From [Candidatus Thermochlorobacteriaceae] bacterium GBChlB (GTDB taxonomy: Bacteria > Bacteroidota > Chlorobiia > Chlorobiales > Thermochlorobacteraceae), in NCBI GenBank assembly GCA_000724175.1, contig JPGV01000006.1, forward strand, positions 2,100-66,099: 64,000 nt of DNA, written 5' to 3'. Under the pieces are notes generated by a model, which saw only the letters and a program-made list of their open reading frames with translations, was not told the DNA's origin and did no database searches. Made by a program: the position numbers and the translations under genes. This document shows positions 1-8,370 of the stretch, in pieces. Position 1 is the stretch's first letter. Each line of letters starts with the position of its first letter.

Positions 1-91
1 GCTATGATTGGTGAAGATCATGGGCGAACGAAGTGCGTTCACAACTTTCGCCCGCGTCGAGTGTAACGTATGCTTGTGCTTGAAGCGTGTT

Positions 92-544
92 TTATTGAGC
101 CGCTTCGGCTTCGACTTCGAGGTGCAGTGTTGCGACCACGTCGGAGTAGAGTTTCACGGCAACTTCGTGTTTGCCCACTTGTTTGATGGGCGGGTCAATC
201 GTGATTTGTTTTCGGTCGATGTCAAAGCCTTTTGCTCTCAAGCCGTCGACGACCATTTGCGTCGTTACCGTGCCATAGAGCCGACCTTCTTCTCCTGCTT
301 TCACTTTCACGTTGAGCAAGAGCCGTTCAAGCGACTCTGCCAATTCACGCGCCGCTTTACGTTCGCGCTCAATTTTGAAGGCTTTTTGCTTTTTTTCAAT
401 TTCAATGGCTTTGAGCATACCTTCGGTAGCGCGGACTGCCAAGCCACGCGGAATCAGAAAATTGCGGGCGTAGCCGTCTTTGACTTTTACGAGTTCGCCT
501 TCCGCGCCCAATTTTTCGACTTCTTTTCTCAAAATAACTTGCAT
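92..544 (-). CDS. rplI: 50S ribosomal protein L9
   Basis: This encodes the two-domain L9 protein of the large ribosomal subunit, which binds 23S rRNA near the base of the L1 stalk. The 150-residue length is normal. The N-terminal domain begins MQVILRKEVEKLG and contains the family segment GYARNFLIPRGLA (about residues 24-36). A long charged connecting helix (about 41-75) leads to the C-terminal domain, with GRLYGTVT at about 87-94. It is the last gene of the rpsF-ssb-rpsR-rplI operon, 15 bp after rpsR. The 91 bases downstream to the window edge show no gene I can recognise. Confidence 0.97.
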   Translation of the reverse strand: MQVILRKEVEKLGAEGELVKVKDGYARNFLIPRGLAVRATEGMLKAIEIEKKQKAFKIERERKAARELAESLERLLLNVKVKAGEEGRLYGTVTTQMVVDGLRAKGFDIDRKQITIDPPIKQVGKHEVAVKLYSDVVATLHLEVEAEAAQ

Positions 545-559
545 GGGTCTTTTCTCTGG

Positions 560-856
560 TTACTTGATTTGGTCCGAGACGAATGGAATAATCGCCAAGT
601 GCCTTGCCCATTTGATTGACTGCGTGAGCAAGCGTTGTTCTTTCGCGGTCAGTCCCGTGATGCGGCGGGGAATAATCTTTCCTTGCTCGTTAATGAAGCG
701 TTTAAGTTTGCGTTCATCGCGGTAATCGAAAAAGACGACTTGGTTTTTGTTAGTTGTCGACGGTCGGTTGCGCTGCTGCGTGTTGTTACGACGGTCGTTG
801 TTTCGACCGGAACCGTTGCGCGAATTTTGCCCGCCGATTTTTCTTGCCTCTGCCAT
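560..856 (-). CDS. rpsR: 30S ribosomal protein S18
   Basis: S18 of the small subunit, which pairs with S6 on the ribosome platform. The conserved core starts at about residue 42 ([28 protein letters not shown]) and ends with the family segment [19 protein letters not shown]. About 40 residues of Asn/Arg-rich, probably disordered sequence precede the core, so at 98 residues it is longer than the usual 75-80. It lies between ssb (39 bp upstream) and rplI (15 bp downstream), the usual order for this operon. Confidence 0.96.
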   Translation of the reverse strand: MAEARKIGGQNSRNGSGRNNDRRNNTQQRNRPSTTNKNQVVFFDYRDERKLKRFINEQGKIIPRRITGLTAKEQRLLTQSIKWARHLAIIPFVSDQIK

Positions 857-895
857 CGTTCTGGTGCGGTTGAAGTTAGGTTAATCGATTTAAGT

Positions 896-1375
896 TTATC
901 GCGCGTGATTGTTGTCCGAAACCGCCTCGCCGTCTGTCGAGAGATACTTGTATTCGTAGAGGTCTTTGCTGTTGACATGTGCGTCGTCGTTGATTTCTTC
1001 GACCACACTGATTTCATCGTCGTTGCGGCGGCGCTTGTTAAGAAACTGAATGCGTCGCGCCTTGATTTCAACGACGGTTCTCGTCGAGCCGTCTTGCAGT
1101 TTCCATGTTCGGCTTTGCAACTCGCCATCAACCAAGACAGCACTACTGCGGTGGAGATTATCGCGGCATGATTCTGCCAGTTTATTCCATGCAACGATGC
1201 CGACGTAGCACACATCTTCTTGCCAATCATTGTTGCTGTCGCGGAAGCGGCGGTTGCAGGCAATCGTGAAATTCACCACCGGTGTCCCCGTTGTCGTTTG
1301 ACGAAAAATTGGGTCTTTGGTCAGATTTCCAGCGATGATGACACTATTGATTTCCGGCATTTTCAACTCTGCCAT
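896..1375 (-). CDS. ssb: single-stranded DNA-binding protein
   Basis: This has an OB-fold single-stranded DNA-binding protein, 159 residues long. The OB-fold runs from about residue 8 (INSVIIAGNLTKDP) to about 112 (VVEIKARRIQFL), with the segments TTTGTPVVNFTIACNRRF and VLVDGELQSRTWKLQDG typical of bacterial SSB. It lies between rpsF and rpsR, where SSB is found in most bacteria. The C-terminus is odd. Canonical SSB ends in an acidic tip close to DDDIPF that recruits repair and replication partners, whereas this protein ends in VSDNNHAR. Acidic residues occur earlier in the tail (about 117-130), so the tip may be altered or lost. Confidence 0.95.
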   Translation of the reverse strand: MAELKMPEINSVIIAGNLTKDPIFRQTTTGTPVVNFTIACNRRFRDSNNDWQEDVCYVGIVAWNKLAESCRDNLHRSSAVLVDGELQSRTWKLQDGSTRTVVEIKARRIQFLNKRRRNDDEISVVEEINDDAHVNSKDLYEYKYLSTDGEAVSDNNHAR

Positions 1376-1442
1376 GTCGTTCCTCCAAGAATTAGGTTTT
1401 TCGAGACTGTCTCACAGTAAAAAAAACGTGTTGCCAGCGGGA

Positions 1443-1838
1443 CTATGCCGGTTGGGATTCAGGTCTTCCCGCTTCGGGCACTGCGGTCGCTTGTGCTGAG
1501 CCGTATTTCAATACGCGCTCGCGGATATCAAGAAGCGGTTTATCAAGAATAATCGTGAGGAAGCGAATGATTTGCTCGTTGAGTCGATACTGGCGTTCAA
1601 GTTCGGCAATGGCGGTGGGCGGCGCGGTGAACTCTATGTGGACATAATACCCGATGCTGAGTTTGCCAATTTTGTAGGCGAGTTTCTTGCGACCGTTGTC
1701 GGTGATGTTTTTAATCTCTCCGCCGAGCGACGAGATGAGCGTCTTAACTTTTTCAATTACGGCTTGCGTTGCTTCATCGTCCAAATTTCCATCAATAACA
1801 ACCGTCGTTTCGTAAAGTTCGTGAACTGTTTTGCCCAT
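1443..1838 (-). CDS. rpsF: 30S ribosomal protein S6
   Basis: S6 binds S18 and 16S rRNA in the platform of the small subunit. The ferredoxin-like core begins at [38 protein letters not shown] and [16 protein letters not shown] are classic S6 segments. I chose the ATG at 1838 (131 residues), because the extra 25 codons upstream in this frame do not resemble S6 and the leader appears to hold a promoter and a hairpin. A short Pro/Ala/Ser-rich tail follows the core. It is the first gene of the operon ending in rplI. Confidence 0.96.
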   Translation of the reverse strand: MGKTVHELYETTVVIDGNLDDEATQAVIEKVKTLISSLGGEIKNITDNGRKKLAYKIGKLSIGYYVHIEFTAPPTAIAELERQYRLNEQIIRFLTIILDKPLLDIRERVLKYGSAQATAVPEAGRPESQPA

Positions 1839-1868
1839 ATCTCGTTTGCGTGTTTGATAGTAAGAAGG

Positions 1869-1887
1869 AAAAAGCGACTCTCGTCGC
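1869..1887 (-). other. hairpin with T-run in the rpsF leader
   Basis: On the minus strand GCGAC-GAGA-GTCGC is followed directly by TTTTTCC, 30 bases before the rpsF start and downstream of the proposed promoter. This resembles a weak intrinsic terminator or attenuator. rpsF leaders in other bacteria are often autoregulated by the S6:S18 complex, but I could not identify the known S6:S18 motif here. The stem is only five base pairs. Confidence 0.3.
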
Positions 1888-1923
1888 AGTGTTAAGAAAT
1901 TGTTTTCTTTCAAATAAGGACTG

Positions 1924-1954
1924 CAAAAATACGAGAGTTGCGCGTTTTTCCAAA
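1924..1954 (-). promoter_or_regulatory. Bacteroidota-type promoter for rpsF
   Basis: On the minus strand TTTG (1954-1951) is followed after 19 bases by TATTTTTG (1931-1924). This fits the published Bacteroidota sigma-A consensus TTTG-N19-21-TAnnTTTG. It lies 86-116 bases upstream of the rpsF start, in a position to drive rpsF-ssb-rpsR-rplI independently of the sdh genes, which end in a terminator just upstream. Confidence 0.55.
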
Positions 1955-1990
1955 CACTGATTCGATTTTTTTTGTCCGTCTGCTCTTACA

Positions 1991-2020
1991 AAAAAAGGCT
2001 CGGTGTGATCGAGCCTTTTT
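1991..2020 (-). terminator. intrinsic terminator after sdhA
   Basis: GGCTCG (1997-2002) and CGAGCC (2010-2015) form a perfect 6-bp stem around a 7-base loop, extended by A/T runs on both sides. On the minus strand the stem is followed by a run of Ts, 14 bases after the sdhA stop codon. It separates the sdh genes from the ribosomal operon. Confidence 0.85.
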
Positions 2021-2033
2021 GATGACACATCGC

Positions 2034-3800
2034 TTAGTACTTCCGTTCCTTGGGTTTGAACTTATCTTTGTGTTCCCAATCTTGTTCGGCGAGTTTCATA
2101 TTGACAGGCTTGAACGAGAGTTCGCTGCTGCCATCTTCGTGAACCAAGCAAAGCGTATGTTTCATATACTCGCCATCGTTGCGCGTTGGGTAGTCTTCTC
2201 GGGCGTGTGCGCCGCGCGATTCCTTGCGATGATATGCGCCTTCAATGACGGTCGCCGAATAGTCAATCATAAATTCAAGCTCAACGGCGTCAAGCAAGTC
2301 GGTGTTGAACTCTTTGCCTTTATCTTGCACGACGGCATTTTTGGCGCGCTCACGCAGTTTCTTGATGTCGCGGCAGGCTTCCGAGAGCAACTCTTCCGTG
2401 CGAAACACGCCGACTTTATCCATCATCATCTGTTGCAGGTCTTCGCGGATTTTACCAACACTTTCGCCCTGCGTGCGCGAGAGAATACGGTCGAGCTTTG
2501 TTCTGACCTTTTTATCTGCATCCTTTTGAAGCGGCATTTTGCCTTTCGTCTCTTGAACAAACTTGACGATGTCTTTTCCAGCGCGGCGACCGAAGACAAT
2601 CAAATCGAGCAGGGAATTGGTGCCAAGCCGATTCGCGCCGTGAACCGAGACACATGCCGCTTCACCTGCCGCCCAGAACCCGACCTTGACATCGTTCTTT
2701 TCATTGTAGACCACTTTTCCCTCGATGTTCGTCGGAATCCCGCCCATAGCGTAGTGGCATGTCGGCTGCACCGGAATCGGATTTTTTGACGGGTCGACGC
2801 CAAGATAAATTTTAGCGAAGGTCGAGATTTCGGGCAACTTCGTTTCGATTTGTTTGAGCGTGAGGTGCGTCAGGTCCAGATTGATGTAATCTTTTTGTTT
2901 ACCGACGCCTCTGCCTTCGCGCACTTCGAGATACATTGAACGCGAAATCATGTCGCGCGGCGCAAGGTCTTTGACCGTCGGCGCATAGCGTTCCATAAAC
3001 CGCTCGCCGCTTTGGTTGCGCAAGACACCGCCTTCGCCGCGTGCGCCTTCGGTCACGAGAATGCCCAAGCGATACAAGCCTGTCGGGTGAAATTGCACAA
3101 ACTCCATATCCTCGAGCGGAACACCATGCTGCATGGCAATTGCAAGTCCGTCGCCCGTATTAGCGTGTGCGTTGGAAGTGGTCTTGTAGGCTCGTCCGAA
3201 TCCGCCGGTGGCGAACATCACGGCTTTGGAATTGAAGACATTAATGTCGCCCGTGCGAATGTTGTAAGTAACCACACCGCAAACCACGCCGTCCGTCTCG
3301 CAAAGGTCTAACACTTGGTATTCGTTGTAGAATCGGACTTTGCGCTTGATGCATTGTTCGTAGAGCGTGTGAAGGCAGACATGCCCGGTTCTATCGGCGG
3401 CGTAGCACGCGCGGCGGACAGCCGCTTCGCCGAAGTTTCGCGTATGTCCGCCGAAGGGACGTTGGGCGATTTTGCCTTCCTTAGTGCGCGAGAACGGCAC
3501 GCCGAAGTGTTCCATCTCGATAATAGCGCGTGGCGCGTCGTTGCACATGATTTCTATCGCGTCTTGGTCGCCTAAGTAGTCAGCACCTTTGACCGTATCG
3601 AAAGCATGCCACAACGGATAATCTTCTTCTTCATTACCAAGCGCCGCGCAGATGCCGCCCTGTGCCGCACCCGAATGCGAGCGGAGCGGATGCAATTTTG
3701 AAATCACCGCCACATCGCAATACTCGGCGGCTTCAACGGCAGCGCGCAGTCCCGCAAGCCCCGCGCCGACAATCACCACATCATGATTAAACACCGACAT
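2034..3800 (-). CDS. sdhA: succinate dehydrogenase flavoprotein subunit
   Basis: This is the FAD-carrying subunit of succinate:quinone oxidoreductase (complex II), which oxidises succinate to fumarate. It has 588 residues, as expected. The dinucleotide-binding motif [14 protein letters not shown] is at about residues 8-21. [11 protein letters not shown] (about 40-50) contains the His that carries the covalent FAD. HPTG and TEGARGEGG (about 238-255) provide active-site residues, and HYAMGGI follows at about 351. It belongs with sdhC and sdhD upstream, but a Uma2-family gene is inserted between sdhD and sdhA. The iron-sulfur gene sdhB does not follow; a terminator and the rpsF operon come next instead. 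Confidence 0.96.
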   Translation of the reverse strand: MSVFNHDVVIVGAGLAGLRAAVEAAEYCDVAVISKLHPLRSHSGAAQGGICAALGNEEEDYPLWHAFDTVKGADYLGDQDAIEIMCNDAPRAIIEMEHFGVPFSRTKEGKIAQRPFGGHTRNFGEAAVRRACYAADRTGHVCLHTLYEQCIKRKVRFYNEYQVLDLCETDGVVCGVVTYNIRTGDINVFNSKAVMFATGGFGRAYKTTSNAHANTGDGLAIAMQHGVPLEDMEFVQFHPTGLYRLGILVTEGARGEGGVLRNQSGERFMERYAPTVKDLAPRDMISRSMYLEVREGRGVGKQKDYINLDLTHLTLKQIETKLPEISTFAKIYLGVDPSKNPIPVQPTCHYAMGGIPTNIEGKVVYNEKNDVKVGFWAAGEAACVSVHGANRLGTNSLLDLIVFGRRAGKDIVKFVQETKGKMPLQKDADKKVRTKLDRILSRTQGESVGKIREDLQQMMMDKVGVFRTEELLSEACRDIKKLRERAKNAVVQDKGKEFNTDLLDAVELEFMIDYSATVIEGAYHRKESRGAHAREDYPTRNDGEYMKHTLCLVHEDGSSELSFKPVNMKLAEQDWEHKDKFKPKERKY

Positions 3801-3858
3801 AACACTCTACTTCGTTTTAAGTTTACTGAGTTAAATTTTTCGACTTGAACTGTTTTCG

Positions 3859-4350
3859 TCATCGGAAAATTTCTTCGACGGACACTGTAACACCGATGAC
3901 ATCATCTTTCACATCGCCCTCTGTTACCACCTTCGGCTTCTGACCTTTGTGATAGACGACGATTTCTGACAACGACGGCAAGACAATCCAACACGACTTC
4001 ACGCCCGCCGCTAAATAATCCTCAACTTTATCTTCCAAATCGGACAACGCTTGCTTCGGCGAGAGAATCTCTATGGTCAGGAGCGGCATTTTGGTCAGCC
4101 GAACCTCGTCGCCTTCCCACGAAATTTCCGACTTCGGATACACACAGATGTCGGGCGTTGGCTTACAGTTTCCCAAATCCAGTGTTGCTTCTGTCAAGAC
4201 GCGAAACTTCTCTTCGTAGTTGCGATAGAACGCAATGACGAATTGGGTTTGAGCAATGGCATGTTTTTTACTTGGCACTGGTTTTCCCCGTTCAATCTCG
4301 TAGTCTGAGCGTTCTTCAATCGTCTCGACAAGTTCTTCTGTTTCCATCAT
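3859..4350 (-). CDS. Uma2-family (DUF820) putative PD-(D/E)XK nuclease
   Basis: This is a Uma2/DUF820 protein, a family with a restriction-endonuclease-like fold whose biological role is not established. Family features seen are RGKPVPSKKHA near the N-terminus, PTPDICVYPK (the catalytic Asp region), PLLTIEILSPKQ (the Glu position) and VEDYLAAGVKSCWIV, with a probable catalytic Lys just before it. I chose the ATG at 4350 (163 residues), which starts 20 bases after the sdhD stop; the longer frame would overlap sdhD. It lies inside the sdh operon, between sdhD and sdhA, with no evident link to respiration. Two related loci occur in this window (45742-46203 and a stub at 52499-52567). Confidence 0.85.
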   Translation of the reverse strand: MMETEELVETIEERSDYEIERGKPVPSKKHAIAQTQFVIAFYRNYEEKFRVLTEATLDLGNCKPTPDICVYPKSEISWEGDEVRLTKMPLLTIEILSPKQALSDLEDKVEDYLAAGVKSCWIVLPSLSEIVVYHKGQKPKVVTEGDVKDDVIGVTVSVEEIFR

Positions 4351-4369
4351 CGCCACAGTTTTCGCACGG

Positions 4370-4888
4370 TTAATTAGACGCCATTTTTTGCAGAATTTGC
4401 TCCAAGCCCATTGGCGGCTGGTAGACACCAGCGGTTAAGACGGTTTGCGCGCCAATCACAAACAACGAAATCGCCAGCACCCAAACGGTTGAAACCAGCG
4501 TCAGCCGCACGCCACGATTTTTCGCGTAGTCATCAATGATGTTGAGCATTCCGTTGAAGCCGTGATACAAGCCAAAGATGAGAAAGAGCAGGTCAAAGAC
4601 TTTCCAGAGTGGGTTGGAGAGGCGTGCTGTTACCTTCTCGTAGGTAATGATATGCTCATTTTTTTTCGGGTCGGTGATTTTGCCGTCCAGCACCGCTTTC
4701 TTGTATTCGGGATATTTTTCGGCGTAGGCTTCTCGGATTTTTTTATACTCGTCGGCGTCGGAGAGATTGTTCGTGGGCATGTGTTGCACCCAGAAGTGTC
4801 CGATAAGCGTAGCGAGCAAGAGGACGCCCGAGATGCGTTGGAAGAACCAACCAAACGCGCCGCTTTTTTTTGCTGTTCTCTGTTCCAT
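4370..4888 (-). CDS. sdhD: succinate dehydrogenase membrane anchor subunit
   Basis: Second membrane subunit of complex II, 172 residues. Three hydrophobic segments are visible: about residues 15-34 (GVLLLATLIGHFWVQH), about 95-117 (VFDLLFLIFGLYHGFNGML) and about 127-152. His residues in the first and second segments (GHFW, YHGFNG) are candidate haem b ligands. A charged loop of about 50 residues lies between the first and second helices. It follows sdhC by 28 bases. The sdhC/sdhD assignment rests on order and topology, since these anchors diverge strongly. Confidence 0.8.
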   Translation of the reverse strand: MEQRTAKKSGAFGWFFQRISGVLLLATLIGHFWVQHMPTNNLSDADEYKKIREAYAEKYPEYKKAVLDGKITDPKKNEHIITYEKVTARLSNPLWKVFDLLFLIFGLYHGFNGMLNIIDDYAKNRGVRLTLVSTVWVLAISLFVIGAQTVLTAGVYQPPMGLEQILQKMASN

Positions 4889-4916
4889 TTCGATACTCCT
4901 TGAATGGGTTTGAGCC

Positions 4917-5354
4917 TTAATTAAAATTGAGAAAATACGGCGCGAGAATTGGATAGCCGCCGAGCAAGATAATCAGCGCGGAGAGCCCGAGCGTCGCATA
5001 AAACAGCCGCTTTTGATTGGGCGACCAGCCGAGAAAATCGACCAGCACAATGCGGAAGCCATTGACACTGTGGTATGTAACGGCGGCAAGGATGAGCAAC
5101 TCGCCGATTTTGAAAAGCGGGCTTCGATACGAGCTCATCAGCGCGTCGAACTGCACAGGGTCGTAGAGCGCGCGCAAGCCAAAAATGTGAATGACGATGT
5201 AAGCGACCATTGCAATGCCAGAGACGCGATGGAAAATCCACGCGAGCATCCCGGGTCGCCATTTGTAAGTGAGGATTCTCGGAAGTGCGTTTTGAAAATT
5301 TGCCGCGTAAGGAAGTTTGGGCGCGGTCTTCGGAGTCTCGGTTTCTACTGCCAT
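4917..5354 (-). CDS. sdhC: succinate dehydrogenase cytochrome b subunit
   Basis: This is the cytochrome b-type membrane anchor of complex II, 145 residues. The segment ILTYKWRPGMLAWIFHRVSGIAM (about 28-50) is the SdhC signature: the arginine and HR-SG residues lie at the quinone site and lead into helix 1. VIHIFGLRAL and TYHSVNGFRIVLVDFLGW (about 93-110) carry candidate haem-ligand His residues. A third helix lies near the C-terminus. It is the first gene of sdhC-sdhD-(Uma2)-sdhA. Confidence 0.88.
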   Translation of the reverse strand: MAVETETPKTAPKLPYAANFQNALPRILTYKWRPGMLAWIFHRVSGIAMVAYIVIHIFGLRALYDPVQFDALMSSYRSPLFKIGELLILAAVTYHSVNGFRIVLVDFLGWSPNQKRLFYATLGLSALIILLGGYPILAPYFLNFN

Positions 5355-5639
5355 ACTGCTACTACTACCTTTCTTGTGTTACGTTAGAGACAATGTAAGC
5401 TCAACTTTGCCGTCAATGATAGTTAAAGATAACAAAATTGCACGCATTACGTTTGAGAATTTAAACTACGTTTGGCTTGAAACCAAAATAAAAGACTATG
5501 TAGAAAAGGGGTGCTGCGACTGGCGGTTATGCAAGACTTGGAGCAACCACTGTCAGAACTTGGAGACAGAGACAGCATGTCTTTCAACGACGCAGTTCAC
5601 ATCATAAATGTCATAATGACTACGGGCGAGACTCTTATA
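5355..5639. other. intergenic region, no recognised gene
   Basis: This stretch lies between the sdhC start and the gene stub behind ftsZ. It is more A/T-rich than its surroundings. Short open frames exist on the plus strand (5417-5607 and 5511-5726), and joining them would need a frameshift; I recognise no family in either. The sdhC promoter presumably lies at the low-coordinate end, but I found no convincing motif. Confidence 0.5.
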
Positions 5640-5696
5640 TCAAGTAATCGCCTCGACAATTGGCGGATTTTTCAAATTGGGATACTCTTCTTCCAT
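5640..5696 (-). pseudogene. 5' stub of a TIGR04255-like gene
   Basis: Ten bases after the ftsZ stop, a GGGGG ribosome-binding-like stretch precedes an ATG opening an 18-codon frame reading MEEEYPNLKNPPIVEAIT, then TGA. The NPPIVEA segment is the typical start of TIGR04255-family proteins, which are sporadically distributed, about 250 residues long and of unknown function. I see no continuation of that family in any frame between 5355 and 5639. I infer a deletion remnant of a gene that once followed ftsZ. The match is short, so this remains tentative. Confidence 0.45.
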
Positions 5697-5706
5697 CGTA
5701 ACCCCC

Positions 5707-6969
5707 TTAGTCCATTATCTTCCTGAGGAATGCCGGTGTGTCGGAGTTTGATTTTCGAATACGGTCTTGTTCGGTCGCGACCTTTGGCTGCGGTTTTTCG
5801 TTGGGGTCAGTCTCGGTCTTTTTGTTAATCGGTTCTGGGGCGTTCAAGCCCATGCGCATAAACGCGGGCGTTTCTTGTTTCTCGAAGACTTCCGAGTTCA
5901 TTCGGGAGAGTTTGTCCTCGACCAGAGGGTTTGTTGGAGCCGTTGATTTCAGCACATCATCGCGGCGCACAACGCGCAAGGCTTGCGCGGCGCTGGTTTG
6001 TCCCGCGCCCCGTTTTTTGTTGAAGCCCGTAGCGATGACCGTAACGTTGATTTCGCCTTGTGCCGCACCGTCTTCGACAGCGCCGTGAATAATCGTCGCG
6101 TCCATGCCCGCTTGTTCGCGGATGTAGTTCATTGCTTCTTGCATATCGCGAATTTTCACGTCGCCAGCGAGATTGACCAATACGCCCGTCGAGCCTTTAA
6201 TCGCCACGCCGTCTAACAGCGGACTTGAAATGGCTTCCATTGCGGCTTTCAAGGCGCGGTTTTCGCCTGAGGCATTTGCAGACCCCATTACAGCGTCGCC
6301 CGCGTCGAGCATAATGTTGCGCACGTCGGCGAAGTCGACATTGACGTAGCCTGTTTTGGTGATGATTTCCGAAATGCCTTTGGCGGCGCGGTAAAGCACG
6401 TCGTTCGCGAAGTTGTAGGCTTCTTTGACGCCCAAGTCGCCATGTGCCAGCGAGAGGATTTTCTCGTTCTGAACAACGATGAGCGTATCGACGTGTTTGC
6501 GCAGTTCTTCAATGCCGCGCTCGGCGGTGTCAATCGTTTTTTTGCCTTCGTAGTCAAACGGCTTAGTTACAATTGCAATGGTGAGAATGCCGAGATTTTT
6601 AGCGATGCCTGCGATGACCGGCGCCGCACCCGTTCCTGTGCCTTTGCCCATGCCCGCTGTGATGAAGAGCATATCGGAGCCGCGAATGAGTTCAGCGATG
6701 CGCTCACGGTCTTCTTCGGCGGCTTGTTTGCCAACCGACGGATTGAACCCTGCGCCCAAGCCTTTGGTTATTTTTTCGCCCAATTGGACGCGATACGGCG
6801 CCAGCGAATTTTCTAACGCCTGTTTATCGGTGTTGCACGTGATAAACTCGACGCCGACAATGCCGCGCTCCATCATGTTGTTGACCGCATTGCCGCCGCA
6901 GCCGCCGACACCGACGACCTTTATCGCCGCGCCGCTTTGCATCTGGGATTTGTCATATTCAAATGCCAT
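5707..6969 (-). CDS. ftsZ: cell division protein FtsZ
   Basis: This is the tubulin-like GTPase that forms the division ring. It has 420 residues. GGCGGNAVNNM (about 22-32) starts the GTP-binding fold, the tubulin signature GMGKGTGTGAAP is at about 108-119, and NVDFADVRNIM marks the catalytic T7 loop region. The globular domain ends near residue 320 and a variable linker follows. The last residues, DTPAFLRKIMD, are the conserved C-terminal peptide that binds FtsA. It is the last gene of the dcw cluster, 49 bases after ftsA. Confidence 0.98.
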   Translation of the reverse strand: MAFEYDKSQMQSGAAIKVVGVGGCGGNAVNNMMERGIVGVEFITCNTDKQALENSLAPYRVQLGEKITKGLGAGFNPSVGKQAAEEDRERIAELIRGSDMLFITAGMGKGTGTGAAPVIAGIAKNLGILTIAIVTKPFDYEGKKTIDTAERGIEELRKHVDTLIVVQNEKILSLAHGDLGVKEAYNFANDVLYRAAKGISEIITKTGYVNVDFADVRNIMLDAGDAVMGSANASGENRALKAAMEAISSPLLDGVAIKGSTGVLVNLAGDVKIRDMQEAMNYIREQAGMDATIIHGAVEDGAAQGEINVTVIATGFNKKRGAGQTSAAQALRVVRRDDVLKSTAPTNPLVEDKLSRMNSEVFEKQETPAFMRMGLNAPEPINKKTETDPNEKPQPKVATEQDRIRKSNSDTPAFLRKIMD

Positions 6970-7018
6970 ACTTGTTTCCTCCGTGAAGCGACCAAACGCT
7001 TCGTTTTATGCTCACCTG

Positions 7019-8326
7019 TTAAATTTGGTCGAACCAATTTTTGAATTTGACGAGAAACGACTCTTTGTCCGATTTGCCATCGGCGACGCCTTCCAGTTCG
7101 GGTTCGGGCGCGGGCTTTTCATCGCCCATCGTTTTTTCGGGGGTCGATGCTGGTGCAAATTGTTCCTGTTGCTCCAAGTCTCGAATCGCCCGCAAGACCA
7201 AGCCGACGGCTGTGGCGTAAATCGGGCTGTGCAGTTCGCCGACCATGCCGCCCGACATGCCTTCGGGCTGACCGATGCGCACATCCAGCCCAAGAATTTC
7301 CTGTGCAAGCGCCTGAGTGCCATTGATGAGGCTGCCGCCCCCTGTGATAATCGCGCCTGCGTTGAGGTAGTCGTAGTAACCTGAACGTTTGAGCGAGCTG
7401 CGTGTCATCTCGAAGATTTCCGTCATCCGCGCCTCGATGATGTTCGTGAGTGCGCTGCGCATAAACGATTTCGGCGCTCGTCCTTCAATGCCTTGCACCT
7501 TGATTTCTTCGTCCTGCATCAAGTCTTTGGAGTAAGCGCAGCCATGCCGAATCTTTAAATCTTCCGCAACATCTTCCAGCGTGCGCAGCCCAATGGCAAC
7601 ATCGCGCGTTACATCTTGTGCGGCAATTTTGACGACTTCGGAATGCCGAATCACTCCGCGCGTGTAAATGGCAATGTCCGACGTGCCGCCGCCGATGTCA
7701 ATGACGACAACGCCCGATTTGCGCTCCGATTCTTTAATAACCGCCATGCCCGAGGCAATTGGCTCGAATGTCATGCCGTTAATTACCAAGCCTGCTCGCT
7801 CAATGCACTGCTGGATGTTTCGAATCTTGGTCTTCATTCCCAAGACCACATAGACCGACCCTTTCATCGTCATGCCCGCCATGCCGACTGGGTCAATGAC
7901 GCCTTCTTGGTCGTCGACGATAAACTCCTGCGGGATGGCGTGAATAATCTCGCGCTCGATGTCGAGGTGTTTCAAATTTGTTTTTGCTTTATCCACGAAG
8001 CGCATCACGTCGCTGTAATTGACAATGCCGGATTGATTGATGCTGACTTCGGCGTTAGACTTGATGCACTGCACATGTTCGCCAGAGACACCGACATTGA
8101 CGCCTTTGATTTTAATCGACGACGTGCGCTCGGCTTCGACGACAGCTTGTTTGATGGCATCAACGGTTTTGTTGATGTTCACCACCGCTGCCCGCGATAG
8201 CCCTTCGGAGCTGGCTTTCCCGACACCCAGCACATTGACTTTTCCAAACTCATCTTTTGCGGCGACAACGGCGCACACCTTCGTCGTGCCAATGTCCAGC
8301 CCCACAACAATTTTTCCTTTCAGCAT
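7019..8326 (-). CDS. ftsA: cell division protein FtsA
   Basis: Actin-like ATPase that tethers FtsZ to the inner membrane; 435 residues. The phosphate-binding motifs are GLDIGTTKVCAVV (about 9-21), VVIDIGGGTSDIAIY (about 206-220) and AIITGGGSLING near residue 340. The SHS2 (1C) domain lies between the first two. A charged linker of about 45 residues leads to the C-terminal amphipathic segment FLVKFKNWFDQI, which fits the family's membrane-targeting helix. It sits between ftsQ and ftsZ in the standard order. Confidence 0.97.
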   Translation of the reverse strand: MLKGKIVVGLDIGTTKVCAVVAAKDEFGKVNVLGVGKASSEGLSRAAVVNINKTVDAIKQAVVEAERTSSIKIKGVNVGVSGEHVQCIKSNAEVSINQSGIVNYSDVMRFVDKAKTNLKHLDIEREIIHAIPQEFIVDDQEGVIDPVGMAGMTMKGSVYVVLGMKTKIRNIQQCIERAGLVINGMTFEPIASGMAVIKESERKSGVVVIDIGGGTSDIAIYTRGVIRHSEVVKIAAQDVTRDVAIGLRTLEDVAEDLKIRHGCAYSKDLMQDEEIKVQGIEGRAPKSFMRSALTNIIEARMTEIFEMTRSSLKRSGYYDYLNAGAIITGGGSLINGTQALAQEILGLDVRIGQPEGMSGGMVGELHSPIYATAVGLVLRAIRDLEQQEQFAPASTPEKTMGDEKPAPEPELEGVADGKSDKESFLVKFKNWFDQI

Positions 8327-8370
8327 CTTTCACCTCGCTTTGCTTGGTTGTTCACTTTGGTTGCGATTTT

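Noticed and set aside
1-91. GGGCGAAC/GTTCGCCC-like inverted pairs past rplI considered as a terminator
   Set aside because: The pairing is imperfect and no T-run follows on the minus strand.
3859-4428. Longer Uma2 frame starting at 4428 and overlapping sdhD
   Set aside because: The first 26 codons are the antisense-free overlap with the sdhD end and do not match Uma2; the ATG at 4350 fits better.
5417-5726. Two overlapping plus-strand frames between sdhC and ftsZ that might form one frameshifted gene
   Set aside because: Neither part resembles a known family, joining them needs an arbitrary frameshift, and the last part is merely the complement of the TIGR04255-like stub and the ftsZ end.
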